Part shown: positions 41,760 through 55,100 of the stretch, piece after piece
Layout: every line of letters begins with the position of its first letter
Position numbering within the stretch: the first letter of the stretch is position 1
Source of the DNA: Balamuthia mandrillaris
Taxonomy: Eukaryota > Discosea > Longamoebia > Balamuthiidae
Assembly: GCA_031835245.1 (NCBI GenBank)
Contig: JAVKOQ010000257.1
Span: 1 to 64,000, forward strand
Length of the DNA: 64,000 nt
Direction: 5' to 3'
Notes under the pieces: model-generated
The model's input: the letters and a program-made list of their open reading frames with translations, nothing else
Databases searched by the model: none
Told to the model about the DNA's origin: nothing
Program-made: the position numbers and the translations under genes

Positions 41760-44583
41760 TCAGTCCTCTTCCAGTATGATGAGTTGAGGTTGGGGCCGTG
41801 TCGAAGCTGCAGCGGACGCCTCGTGAAGGAGCGGTGACGATGAGGGCGCAGTTTGTTGAGGGAGGAGGCGTTGACAGGCAAGCAGGTAGTCCACGAGCTT
41901 GCTGCGCAGTGTGGAGGACAGCAACAAGGCGCCTCCTTGATTTTGGTGCGTACCACCGCTGCGGCTGCTGCTTCCACCGATGCTGAGAGTTGGCGATTTG
42001 CCGCGGCCACGCACGGAGGTCTTGGGAGAAGTTGTTCGCTGTTGTTGTTGTTGGTGAAAATCAGACGAGGAGGCTTGTAGTAATGCCAGGAGAAGATGCT
42101 GGCGACCTGTGCTGAGTTGGCTCAATGGGACGGCGGGTGGTGAGACCAAATGAGGGAGCAACACTTGCTGGAACCAGCGCGGCTTCAACAACGACACTTG
42201 ATGCAAGTAGGAGATAAGGTTGACATAGCCAGCGTTGTTGGGCGACGTTTGGTTACCTTTATCTCCCTGTTGTTGTTGGGTGTATACCATGACGTCGGAG
42301 GATAAGGAGGAGGAAGGAAGAGCCCCCAAACCGAACTTGGCAATGAGGCTTTGTACTTCTTGTTCCACTTTCTCGGAGGATTGTTGCTGGTAAAACAGAG
42401 AGGAGGCCTGGAACGAGCTTTGTTGCGTTGACTCACCCATTGTAGACAGCTTGGTCTTTGCTTTGTTAACATACTCTTCTGCTAGTGTGGATGCTTTGCG
42501 CAAGCGTGGAACCAGTTGCAGATGAAGCTGGCGATTGTTTTCGATACGTTTTGTAGGTGAGGGTTCCCTCATAGTAATCTTTGTTCGGAGATAGGTACTG
42601 TACCCGTAAGTAATACGCATTTTCCAAGTCGAACAAATCGTTCAACAAGTTCAGCAAAAAGACAGAACTCTTTCTGGAACGGCTGACATTAGTAATGGTG
42701 TCCTTTATCATTCCACGACAAGGGCAACGATTATTTGACATTAGACGTTTGGTAATTGTTGCTGAAAAAATAAATTAAAATGAACTTACCCGCAGCCATG
42801 CAAAGTAAGACATAAAGGAAGTGGTCGGACTTCTTTCTTCCGTGTGAGGTGGTGCTAGAGTCCTAAACAACAATATCAACACTGATAAATCGCAGAGGTT
42901 AGAACAGCGTAAATGGCCAGTTGAGAGTGGGACGATAGAACAAACTGATACCTCTGCACTTGTAACTGTTCATGGAAGTAATGCTGCTGGTCAATTCCTC
43001 ACGAAAAAACGAGAGCAAGACTTGTGAAGCTTGCGTTGAAGAACTTTGTAAAACTTGCAAGTAAGTGATTGCTTGTGGCCAATTTGCAATCTGTATGACA
43101 AAAATGAACGGAAAAAGAAGAAAAGAGGTATCAGAAAAAAATAAATAAAGATAGGGCAAACAATACAAAACGAACCGTTGGATCTTCTACCAACTGGGAT
43201 ACTCTAGAAAGAAGAAAGTTGAGCGAGAAGAAGGAAACCAATTCTTGAAATACAATGGTAGAATGCTCCTTGGTAGATTTGGTTTGTGCCTTTGTGGTCT
43301 CAAAAGATATGAAGGCTTCTTCTGCAATGGGATCACATAAAGATTCAGCCCTTGTGGATCAAACTCTAAAGAAAACTCAATAACCTACCGATGGATACAG
43401 GAGCAGTATTACTTGAAAAATCAAGAGAAGAAGCGTCTAGAGAAGGCACCAATATCAACGAGTTGAGCTGCTGTACAAAGAACGATTGGGTGATATGGTG
43501 TGCTGGAATATCCTTCGCTAACCGAAGCAAGCACACCCTCCGCTTGTGTCCTCTGTTGGGTTACAATCAACGAGTGGTTGCAAGTAAGAAAGGGAAAGAG
43601 GGATTCTATACCGGTGTTGGTTTGCCTCGACGATCGCTGCCAAGAGGTGAGACGCACTGATAAGACAATAAAACGAAACTCAAAAGGTTGGACCAAACGG
43701 AGCAAACATTACAACAAAGCGGTGTGAAGTACCTGAAAACCTCCTCAGCAGAGTACAGCACAGTGCGTCCACTGCCAGTTGTAGCGGCAGCAGTAGAAGT
43801 GGCGGCAGAGGCAGCAACAGTAGTACTACTGGTGGCAGAAGTGGTGGTGATAGTGGAAATGGCAGCAGCATCATAGGTAGCAATACGAATGGCCAGTTTG
43901 AGAAGCTCTTCAATTGCCAGTTGCTTTCTGCGGTTGTTGCTGGCGGAGGCAGAGGAGGGCATAGCAAAGAGAAGGAGGCCCTCTTGCAACTCTGATATCA
44001 GCCGAGCAACGTCAGGAAGGCCTTTCTCTTGATGGTTGGGGTTGCTGGTCCAATGAGGCAGCAACATGCCCAGAAAGTGATGGAATGGCAGCACTTGGGC
44101 TTTGTGAAGGAGCCACAGGGCCTGCGCTGGTATCTGGCTCGCGGCGGCAGCGTCCCTAAACAAGGACTCCACAAAGAGAGAACGCACAAAGCAATGGTTT
44201 TGCCTGTGGTGTTGAATGGCTGCCAGCAGCACCTCCAAAGGCGTTTGTTCTTGGGGAAGGAGAGAAGAGGAAATGGACTGGTCTTGTTGGACGAGTGCGT
44301 AGTGGAACAATCTAGAAAGTTGTTGCGTGACGAGAACGGCGGACTGTTTGGTTTTACCACTCCCTGAGGCAACCGCTGCGGTTTGGATGAAGTGGAGCAG
44401 AGAAGGGGCAGAGGAAAAGATTTCCTCGCTGTAATTTTCTTTGTTGTCCTCCTCATTCTGCTGGATCACAGGCTCAAGGATCTTGCCGCGCCGTTCTTGT
44501 CGCATCAGCTGCAGGGCATAGGAGCCAAGCTGAAGCGAAGGGGCTCCCCCTCCGCCACCGCCCACCAGAGCTTCCATCTCCAT
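41760..44583 (-). CDS. FANCA-like protein (N-terminal half homologue)
   Basis: All-helical protein of 758 aa. Exons: 44583-43733, 43656-43612, 43552-43389, 43321-43176, 43090-42952, 42854-42790, 42702-42604, 42527-41760. Remembered human FANCA aligns in order: LFVESLFRDAAAASQIPAQALWLL and LPDVARLISELQEG (FANCA near residues 180-250), SYFAWLRDTI, KSSVFLLNLLNDLFDLENAYYL with EYVNKAKTKL (FANCA near 520-580), and RWFQQVLLPHLVSP. FANCA scaffolds the Fanconi core complex that monoubiquitinates FANCD2-FANCI at DNA crosslinks. This protein ends about where the FANCA N-terminal solenoid ends; the C-terminal half is absent. A TAA and the convergent Tudor gene 82 bases away leave no room for more exons. 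The identification rests on alignment from memory. Confidence 0.58.
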
Positions 44584-44799
44584 CTTCTTTGCTGCTACCC
44601 GAATTTTGCATTAGGTTGGTTTTGCAGTTTCAGCACCTATTAGGTAACATTCCTCACGTCGTCCCAGCCTGTAGAACACATGTCGTCATGAAAAGGAATA
44701 AAAAAAAAAGGGAAAAAAAGTAGCAAGAATACACCGCACGCCACACACACACAACTGGAGCGACTGGGCACTGTGGTCAATCTCTTGAACCTCCAGCCG
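44584..44799. promoter_or_regulatory. Head-to-head promoter of FANCA-like gene and HTT
   Basis: 216 bases between the divergent starts. Contains the 11-mer TGTCGTCATGA at 44681-44691, then an A-rich patch (44691-44720). The 45 bases before 44800 are in frame with HTT and could extend it, but no in-frame ATG lies there. Confidence 0.4.
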
Positions 44800-45331
44800 A
44801 TGACCATCGAGCAAGCGCTGGCCTTGTTGGAGGGGACAACTTGCTCCAACGAGGATAAAGTAGCAGCCTGTAGGGCCGTTTGCCAACAGCTCTGCCAACC
44901 GTCCATTCGGTACAAAACAAATATTTTACACGTCTTTTTTTCCATTTTCCTTCAGCATTGTTCTCTTTCTTCTCATGCTTCCTTCTTCTTCTTTGCTGCT
45001 TCTGCTCTTTGTTCTTATTATGTTGAGACTTTCGAATGAGTTTGGACGGCTGTTGCCGCAAGGCATAGCTCTGCTGCTTCGCACGTGTGGCAGCGAGAGC
45101 ATGTACCTCTGGACGGTTGCCGAAGAGTCTCTGACGAGGGTGTTGAAGGTCAGTCAGCTCGCAAAGCTCCATTTATTTTTTGCTTCAGCGTCTCACTTTG
45201 CGTCTGTGCCAGACGTTGGTGGGCATGTTCCAGGACCGCGTCCTCATATCACTATACAAGGGCTTTAGGGTTCGCTACTTTCCTCTCTTCCCTTTACTTC
45301 TCTTGTCAACTTTGCTTATCTGTCTCGTTTG

Positions 45332-45367
<36 letters not shown>

Positions 45368-46457
45368 GCTCTCTCTTGTATTTCGTCTCTTCTCTTCTGT
45401 CTTTTTCTTCAACCCGCTTGTATTTTAAATAAATGTAAATGACTTTGGATGGTGTTTATTTATTGTTCTGTTCTCTGATACAATAGGACTTGGGGCCAAC
45501 GCGTGCCCGAAAGACGGCGTTGCTAAAGTTTTCGGAGCTATGCCACCACGTCCATCCAACCAAGTGTCGTAAGTACATATCCTCCCTTCTGCCAGTTTTT
45601 CATGAAATGGTGGAAAGCGAAGATGAGCTCTTGTTTCAAGCCTTCACGGAGGCACTGGACAAAATATGCTCCGTTTTCATATTCTATCTTCGCGAGAAGG
45701 AAGTCAACTTTCTCATCGAGCAACTCATCAAACGACTCGCTGATAGTAATGGTAGTGTAGTTATGACCTTCTTAATGGATGAGCATCAATGATTGAACTA
45801 ACTTTGTCTGAATGAAAACGAAACACAAAAAGCCTCTATTCGACGCTGCAGTGCATCATGTGTCGTATGCCTTTGTCGGCACTATCCAAAATCTCCATTT
45901 GACCTCGCTGTATTGCTCATTCGTAAGCAGCTGCAAGAACTATACCCTCATGTTCCTCCCATGAGCGTGGTGGAGAAATCCTCTTCCACCTCAACTTTGG
46001 CAGAGGAGGAAGTGGAAGCCAAAATCAAAGAAAGAAGCGGTGACAACCATGATAGTAATTTCAACAGCAAGAAAGTCGTCTCACCTCATACGTTGGCTGG
46101 TTTACTTTATTGTCTATTGCAATTGACAGCCCTTTCGGACGAGTGGAAGGCCAGAGAGACAGATCCAAGAAATCCTATTTTGCCACACATTCCTTTTATT
46201 TGCAATCTACTTCCCAAATGGTGCCATGCTGCTTCTCCTCTCTCCCTTGCTCCTCTCTCTCTCTCTGCTCTATGTATGCAACTTTTCTAACGCCGAGCGT
46301 GTAGTATATATCACCATGATTCAAATGTTGTTTCTGTAGCTCTTGAGTTCCTGCTTCGGATTCTGGAAACAAGCAGAGCAACCAGCGTCGGCTGCAATGG
46401 CATACGAACGATAGATATGTTTGAACGTAATTCTAGTACGTGCTCTCCCTCTCCCTT

Positions 46458-46497
<40 letters not shown>

Positions 46498-49060
46498 ACG
46501 TCACTCACAGTCTCGTTTCTTTCTTTCATATTTCAAAATGTGATCTGCAGTACCGAAACTTTTGCATGCAATAGATGACATTCTTTTCAGCAGTGGTGGC
46601 GGTAGCTCTCTACGGACGAGCTGCAGGGCCGTTGCACTACGGTGTCTTGCTCAAATAGCACTGCATGATCCCTTATCTTTTTGTCTCCATTTCTTCGTAG
46701 CCCGACCCAAGCGCGCGTCATCGCAGCAAACAACGACAAATAACAACGAAGGAAAGAAGGCGACAAGCAGCCGCCAAAATTGTTATGACAGTACTTCTTC
46801 TGATGAGAACAGTTTGCAAGTTAAACTGGAACAGCTGTTGTCATCACGATTCGACGATGATCCACTTGTCAGAGGAAGCGTGGCTGAGTTGGCATGCTGC
46901 ATAGTTTCAGCCATATTAGCCGTCCAAACCAGAGCTGCTGCTTTCTTCATACTAGAAACACCACCAAAGCACACGTCTACACCATCTTCTTCTTTTGATC
47001 GGGATTCCGCCCTCAAAACTTCTCACACGTCACGGCTTCCACTCAACCTCACTGCTCTGTGCCTTCGAGATGGCTACGCAACTCTTGCTTCTCTCCTCTC
47101 TAAGTGTAATGGAGTCGAATGGCTTATAGACATCATACGCCAATTGCTGTTTGATGACTCGGCGCATACTCACAAGTTGGCTCTTGGTTCTCTCTCGTTT
47201 TGTTTCTATTCATTACTGGGACGGCCTTCCGTTTCCTCAGTCCACCGAAAAGAAGGTGCACATTCGCTCGGTTCAAATGCATGCTTAGCCGTGCTTCTCC
47301 TAGAAACTGTGTTGGAAGGAGTACAACTTGACTCTTATTGGCTGACCAAAACAGAGGTAACTGTTGATACTTATGTCCTCTCGTTGAAATCATCAAATGC
47401 TCATCATGAACGTGCTCCCAGGCTGCTTCATTCCTATCTACAGTAGACTATACTGTAGTTCAGAACCTGGAGCTCGAAATGCATAACCACATTGCAATTC
47501 TGCATACTGGCAACAAAAATAGCTACTCTGGAAACTCAGACGAAGAAACACAGGCAGCGAATAACCTTCCTACCTCCTCTCTCAGCTGCCTAGGACGCAC
47601 CACCACTGGAAGTGCAATCAGCAAGAGCAGTTGGGCTCGCTCCCAGCTCGACACTCAAGCTAGAGTGCTTGACTTTTTATTCGCTTTGTTGAGGGACAAC
47701 GATGGACGCGTGCGAGCTGCTGCCGCCTCTTCATTGACACGCATCATTCCAAATCTGCAATACAATATGAGTTACCGCTCCCTTGTTGCCAGCCCCACCG
47801 CTGCTGTCCTGCATCGGCACGTGCTTCAGCCCAGTTGTGGAATTCCTTCTTTGAAGAAAGTACGTGATTTCTTCTGCTTATCTTGATTGAAGTTGTTATC
47901 TTAATAGTCCTGTCACAAAACGAAAGGTTTATTTGCGTGCAGATATATTACACAATCTCTCGCATGTTATGCAGCAGTTACAAGAGCAAACAGCAACTAC
48001 CAATGCAGATGACCAGCTGCGAGGGTGTTTCCTTGCGCTGATGATGATAACACGTGAGTATGTACGCCCTGAAGCCTACGTTGTAGATTGTCCGACGTCT
48101 CCTGGTTTGTATTTCATGAGCCATTAGTTCAAATAGGAAAAGGCGCTAACCCACACAATGTATTCTTCTCCCAATTATTAGAAACCAACCTCGACTCAAT
48201 CAATGACGCGTTGCCCAACCCTGTTTCTATTTACTTCTCTGAGTTTGTGCCGCTTATGCTCAAAACCCTTACCTCATCACCAACCCTCTGCACTGACCTT
48301 GATTTGCATTGCGACATGCTGCTGGCCATTGAGTGTATGACCAAGAAGTCAGAACGGCATGGTCTTGCTAATTACTGGCTTAGCATTCTGGTACTAATTT
48401 CCTAAATGTTTACAGGGACGTTGTTTTTGTCTTGTAACTGATTACTAATTCGAAATGTAACAGGCACACATATTGTGCGTCCTCAGCATCATGACAAGTA
48501 TCATACAAAATGAACCAAAACCTGCTCACAAACCTGTAGAGGGTTAGTTGTTGTAGTCCCTTTGTTTGATTTGTGCTGGTTTATAACTAACAAATGCTTT
48601 GTAGCGCAAACTTCTGGACCTGTTAAACTTGGAAACTACGCGGCAGAGCTGGTCTATCTAGAGCTATTCGACAGGCTTAAATCAACGTACAATGCTTCAC
48701 TTACCAGCTTTATGAAGGACCAAGAAAAGTTTACTAAACTGCAGATAGCATGCTATAGAGTACTCTCTCCTCTCTCCTCTCTCACTCTCTCGTCCTTCAT
48801 ATTATCTTTTTTCTCTGCTTTTCTTATAGCAACGTAAAAATAGGCACTTGGCGTGTTGACGCGAAATGTAGGCAAATACATCGTTCCTTTTGCGCCTGAA
48901 ATACTTAAACATATGAGTACTCATTTTCAATCCTGTCCTAAGGCAAGTTTATTCGCAACAGCCTCTCTCTCTCTCTCCCCTCTCTCGCTCTCTTCTCTCC
49001 CCTCTCCCTCTCTCTCTCTCTTCCTCTCTCTCTCTCTCTCTCTCTACAGCTCTCCCCTCC

Positions 49061-49108
<48 letters not shown>

Positions 49109-52100
49109 GCTCTCACACACACGCAATTTCTTTCAACTGCAGGAAGTTACTTCTTGTCTGTTAGAACTCTTTATGTGCACATTTCATGCAACCCCAAAGC
49201 GGAACAAGCGTTTACCCAAGTTTCAGCAACCTTATCTCCAGACAAGCTTTATTATTCCTCCAGGTTTTTTATCGGATATCTTTCTTTATTTTATCCCCTT
49301 TCCTTGTTTTTCAAACGATTTAGCAGATAAATAACTATCAAGGCTGTTTTCGCAGATGAGTTTGGCTCAGTGTTTTTGCCTGCAATTTCCTCCAACAAAA
49401 GCACAGATGCCGGCACGGCATTTCCAAAGTTGCCAGAAGAGTACCCATCCTTAAGTTTTTCTCTTCTCTCGCGGCGGTATCATCTCAGAGAAGCTCAATC
49501 TTTGGACTTTTATGCGACTGTGCAGCTACCTTTCCCTGTTGTAGAGGCAGAAAAGATGATACGGTTCGTTCGTTGTGAATTTGCATTGGTCGTTACACTA
49601 ATTAAACAAAAAGGAATAGCAAAGATCTTATTCGTTTGTTTGAACCTCTTGTGATAGGTGCCATGAACCTTTACAAGCAAACTCATGACCTGGAGCTACA
49701 ACGGACAGTGCTATTTGTTTTAACTCAACTAATTCGTTTTGGCGTATAGTCCTCTTTCTTTTTTTTTTCCTTTCTTTCTTTTTGTACTGGAGAATGCTCA
49801 TGCAGCTGTTCTTGATGCGCATCCTCGCAGATTGACTTTTCTCGTTTGGATAAGGATAAGTCGTTTCTGGACCATGTCATGAATCAAATACTCGGAAAAA
49901 AATCTTACCTACCTCACCCACCATTCATTCTTCCGTTTATTTTCGATCTACTTAACGTCCTCTTTGTAACGCGTGTGCACCTTCCACGAGTAAGTCTGTC
50001 AGTTTTCGTTACCTGCTTTACGTTTGCATTTACCTCTTCTTCTCCATCAGTTGCTTAACACGGAGAAAATGCTGGTTCTTACTTCTTGCGTTTTTAGCTC
50101 TCCGCACTGGGGTTCTACTGGAGTGTTGTTGCCGAGCATCGACAGCCTTGTACGCGATCTATTTGGCTCGCCTGCGGAGAATACCATTCTTAGCTTTTCT
50201 GGCGGGGAGCAGCGAGCGGTGCGTCAACGCTTTGAAGAATTGCGTGATGAGCTGTTGAAGCGGATACTGCAGAAAGCGAATCTTCGCTCTGGCATAACAC
50301 TTATCTCCACCATTCTCAGCAAAGCTCAGAATCGGTCTGCAGACAGCAAACGGTATGGCATAGTCTATCCTTTCCTTCCCGGTGTTTTGTTTTCATGTAA
50401 TAGTAACTTTACTGTATACATAGCTACGCTCAACCCATTTTTGAAGCGCTTTTGCCAGCTTTGACTTCGTTGCCACAAGCCACTCAACTTGCTACCAATC
50501 TACAAGACATGCGCGTGCTATACTCCGTGATGGCGCGCCTCCTTCCTCTGTTTGATTCGAATTCGCAACCCAAAGACACTGCTGCAGCAGCTAAAGCTCC
50601 TACGCTTTATCTTCTAAAAGGGCTATACGCCTTTGTGACATCTTCCCTACAGAGAGAAAATCGAACCAAAACGTTTCGCCAAGGAAAGCTTCGGACCACT
50701 GGTGAGATAGAGAGCTCTATACGTTCTAGTTTGCCATTCACTGTCAACGCGGTGACAAACACAGCTGGTCCCACTTTATCGTATTGGTTACCCTCTGTGC
50801 TTGCTGTACGCTCACCATCATTCTTTCCTCGTTGCAACCAAACAACAATGTCTTGTAAGACCTGACCTTCTGTTTATACAATGATCAGATATTGTATCAC
50901 TTGGCTGAATTGGACGAGACACAATTGTTCAGTCTTCATGAAAGCTTAGAGTTGCAGCAAGAACAGACGTCAGCTGGCGCGTTTGCTGAGCTACTTTGTG
51001 GCATCGTAAAGCAAGCTTCTGGTAACGTTTTTCATTCTCTTAGCTTGGGCTTATCTTGTGGTACTTATCACTATTTTTTCTTATTTCAAAAAGATGAAGC
51101 TTTCAATTCAGCCGATACGTTTTCAGCTCAACTATTATGCCACTTGTTTTCTCTCATAACCAAAATGATGCAAAGCCAAACATCCAACAGCGCGTTCGTT
51201 ACACAGTTTCAACAATCGCTTTCTCTTCTCCTTCCGTCGTTCGTTCCGTTTTTTTGCAGCTGCATTGACGCCCATGTAACTGTGGCGGCCTCTTTGTCAC
51301 GACTCCTTCTTGTAATGGAGGCTCATTCTTTGGCTTACTCCATCCTACAGCATTGTGTGGAACTGCTTTGGGTGTCCTCCCCTGCAAGTTGGACTAGTTC
51401 TCTTACGATGAAGTTGCTGTTCATAACGTGGTGCAGCCTTGACGCTCGGGTTTCTCACTCCTCCCTTTTGCCTCTTCTTCAACATAACTGGGGGATAGAT
51501 TTGTTCCTGTACGTAGACAACGAAACTATTCAATTCCCAACTTATCTGATTTTGTTGTGCTACTGGCGAAAATTAGGGAGTATATTGGAGAAAGACCTGT
51601 TCGGCGTTGTCTCCTTCATTTAGCACAACAACCCAGCAACTATATCGCCATTTTGAGGCGAGTAGAAAAGAAGACACAGAGCGAAAGTTTGCCAGCACAA
51701 AAGAGGTTACAGCAATTGGCGCTGCTCTTGAGCACCCTGCCCACCTCCATGTATAGTCTCAAAGTAAGATCATACTTCCCGTTTTCATTATATATTCTTT
51801 ATTGATTGTTGGTATGAAAACCAAACAATTTTTAAAATACAGATTATAGTGCAATGTTTGCAAAATTGGGGGCGCTCTCTGCGACTAGAAAGTCTTTTGC
51901 AAGGCTCTCTAAATTCTATTGCCAAGACAGACAACGAGTGCCATCCGATTTGGGGTTTGTTCTTTGTTCCTTCAATTGTAGATACCAACATTCTGACCTC
52001 TGTTACCTCTTTACAACAGAGTGTGTAAAAGGATTCCAAGGAATGCCAACGATGACCGACTTGCTGGAAGCCTTTAGGAAAACACCATCAGCATCACAAA

Positions 52101-55100
52101 ACGTCGCCCTACGACAGCAACTAGAAGCGATGATCCGTTCTTCCGCATCCGAAAAGGGTCAGCTGTCAACACCAGAACACCAAATTGTTGACTCTACTAT
52201 CGACTCTCGGAAACAAGTATCAGTTGAGTCTGGCATTCAATTGAAGCACTATGTTCATTCATTTCCTGTATCCGACTATACGAAGCACGTGCTGATGCTC
52301 TGCATTGCTGATGCTAGCAATATCAATGGACGGTTTTCCATCAACTCAAGGCATCTTCTTTCTGCAGAGCAATTGTATCCGTTGGACTTTTCAAGCCCTT
52401 TTGCTACATTGCGATCCCTTTTGGTGTGGCTCGACCCACAGGCACATGCAAGACTCTTGACATTATCGCTGGAAGGCAAGGAGAGTATACGACATCTTTG
52501 TGAAGGATATTCACCATCGTTTATCCTCTCTGGTAAACTGCTTCCAAATAATGAAGGGCTGGAGCCCATCCATCGATTTTTCAACGACGTGGTATCACAG
52601 TACCGATCCGCACCCATGGCTGCTTCGACAGAAGGTCCGGCTACCTATGGCACAGGGCTTTCTTTCATGATGCTCCACAGTATTCCTTTGGCATTCCTTT
52701 TACTATCCACACTCCGGGCCTCGGATTCATCACATAACACTAAGCAGCAGAGCGAAACTTCTCTTCTGTTGCTGGAATTATGTGGGTGTTTGCTGGAGGC
52801 TTTTGTAAAAGACCGTATCACCTGCTCTGCTCGTACCTCCGTAACACCTGATTTGCAAGGCCTTGCCTCAATCTTAGAGGTATGCCGCTTATTGGATTTC
52901 CATCCATTATTTTAAGCGCTAATTCTCTATTCTCTTGATGTGCAGCTTACACGGCAAACAGTGGAAGTAGTGTGGCTACAGCCGGAACATTCAACAGGAG
53001 ATGCCGATGATTTGTTATTCAGCTCACACAGAGAGCAGGGCGCGTGGAATCAGATACTTCACAATACCCGTATTGTACGTGAACTCTGTTTCTTTAAATA
53101 ATTGTCTAACGCAAGCGCCAACAACAACAACACGATAACAGATTCAATGCTTACTAGAAAGAAAGGTTTGTGTTTCGTTGAAAGCTGTTGATAATAACGA
53201 CGAAGCGCATTCACAACCCAGCGGTCTTAGTGTGGACTCGTGGAGCGAGTTGGTGAAAGCCTTTCTGCCTATTCATAGGCATCCTAAACCATGGTCGGTA
53301 AGGGAGGATAACTGCTGGGAACAACCTTTGTGGAGCGCATTCATCTCTCTGATGGCTTCTATTGCACGAACCAACACAAGTTTTACGTATCCATCTATTG
53401 TGGAGGGCACTTTTCTGGAATATCCACTATTGCGTACTCTTTTGCATAAGAAGAATGATGACTCTCCAGAGAGCATCCTTAAGTTTATGGTGCGAACTCC
53501 GCTGCTCGCTTTAAAATTCTATTTTTTTAAAAAAAGCGACAAGTTAACACTCTCTCATAGAACCGACTTTTGAACCTAATTGGCCTGCAACGTAAGAGAC
53601 AATATGAAAAACTTTGGGCCATGCTCATGGCCATCTTCAATTCTTCCAAGATAAACGAGGAACAGTGCAGTAAACAAGCCCAAACCAGCAATGTTCGCGC
53701 ACTAACCTCTCTTCTAATGCTTCATCGCCATTTGGACAGGCCATTCTCTACCCTTCCTACCGTTGCTGAGCATAGTCCAAGACAACGAGATCTCGTCTTC
53801 CTGCAAAGCTCACATGGAAAAGTTCTATCGACTCTCCAGGAGAAGATAGAGCAGGCTGTTCAACGTACCTTATCTCCGGTTACACAGCCGTCTCTCTCTT
53901 GTCAGATAGGCCGTGAATCCATTGCATACTCTTCACCATTCTCCTCCTATCATCAAAACCTCGAAAGAGTATTGTGGTACGTACTACCGTCTCCATGTTG
54001 CTGCTGCTTTGGAATACCAATTCATGAAAAAAAAGGCCATTTCAACGTTATTACAGTGGACAGGTATCAATCCTACAGCTGCGAGAACGACTACAGGTTG
54101 CTGAAAGCACCGAACCAACTCAAGAAACTGACTCGTTCATGAGTGCGTGGATAGCGTCCATCGAGAAAACGATTCAGACAATCTGCTCTAAGGATGGAAG
54201 TGCATCATCAGCTTTGACTGGAGGAGGAGGCGGCTTCCACATCACCAACACCAGCTTAGCCAGAGAACTTATCAGCGCTGTTCTTCTATTTAGTGACCTC
54301 TTTCAAACGGTTTCTCAGTGGCGGTGGATGGAACAGGTTTTCCTTGCGTTGATGAAAGAGGACTCTGAAATGGAGGACCACCTTCTTGCTTGTCATTTAC
54401 TTCTGGGCCTTGCAAAGGTCTCTCTTACTCTATTTGTGGCCGTTTTCGATTTATTTACTCCGCTGTTCTTTAACAGACAGCAGCAGTGCTTGAAAAGGAT
54501 ACGAATATTCAGTCAGACTATCTCGTTGAACTGTTGCAACGGGCTTTGGACTCCAAATACTCGGCTCTCCAGCTATCCGCTCTGAACGGTGTCCTTTTTT
54601 TGCTGGAAGCGCAACACATGTCTTTGGTACATTCCTCTAATACTTTATTCCATTTTCGATCGGCATTCTTACTACATGAACATGAATGCAGCTAATTATG
54701 TCCCTGTCAACGCCGTTGTTCAAGTACTTGCTGAAACATCTTTCTCCAGGCACCGATAGCGATGAAACCTCAACAACATCAACTACGCGTTCTAATTTCT
54801 CGTCAGTGATGGATGGTGGCCTGCGAAAGCAATGCCATGTTCTGGCCGTTACCTTCTTATTGCTGGAGCAGTACCCTAAAGAAACGGAGGAACAAGATTT
54901 CACACGTCCTGCCCTAAATTTTATCCTCAAAATAGCATCTTCAGCATATGGGTCTATTCCCAAGATTGTACCTATCACTCTCCTTCTTGTACTTTCTATT
55001 TCTGACCTCATTTTTTAAAAAATAACAAATTAGTTGGTGAGCTTGGTTTTACGGGGATGCAGCAGACTGCTGATATCGTTTTCGCTGTCACAGTCCAACC

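Noticed and set aside
44688-44799. ATG at 44688 as HTT start
   Set aside because: It is out of frame with the conserved exon; the first in-frame ATG is at 44800.
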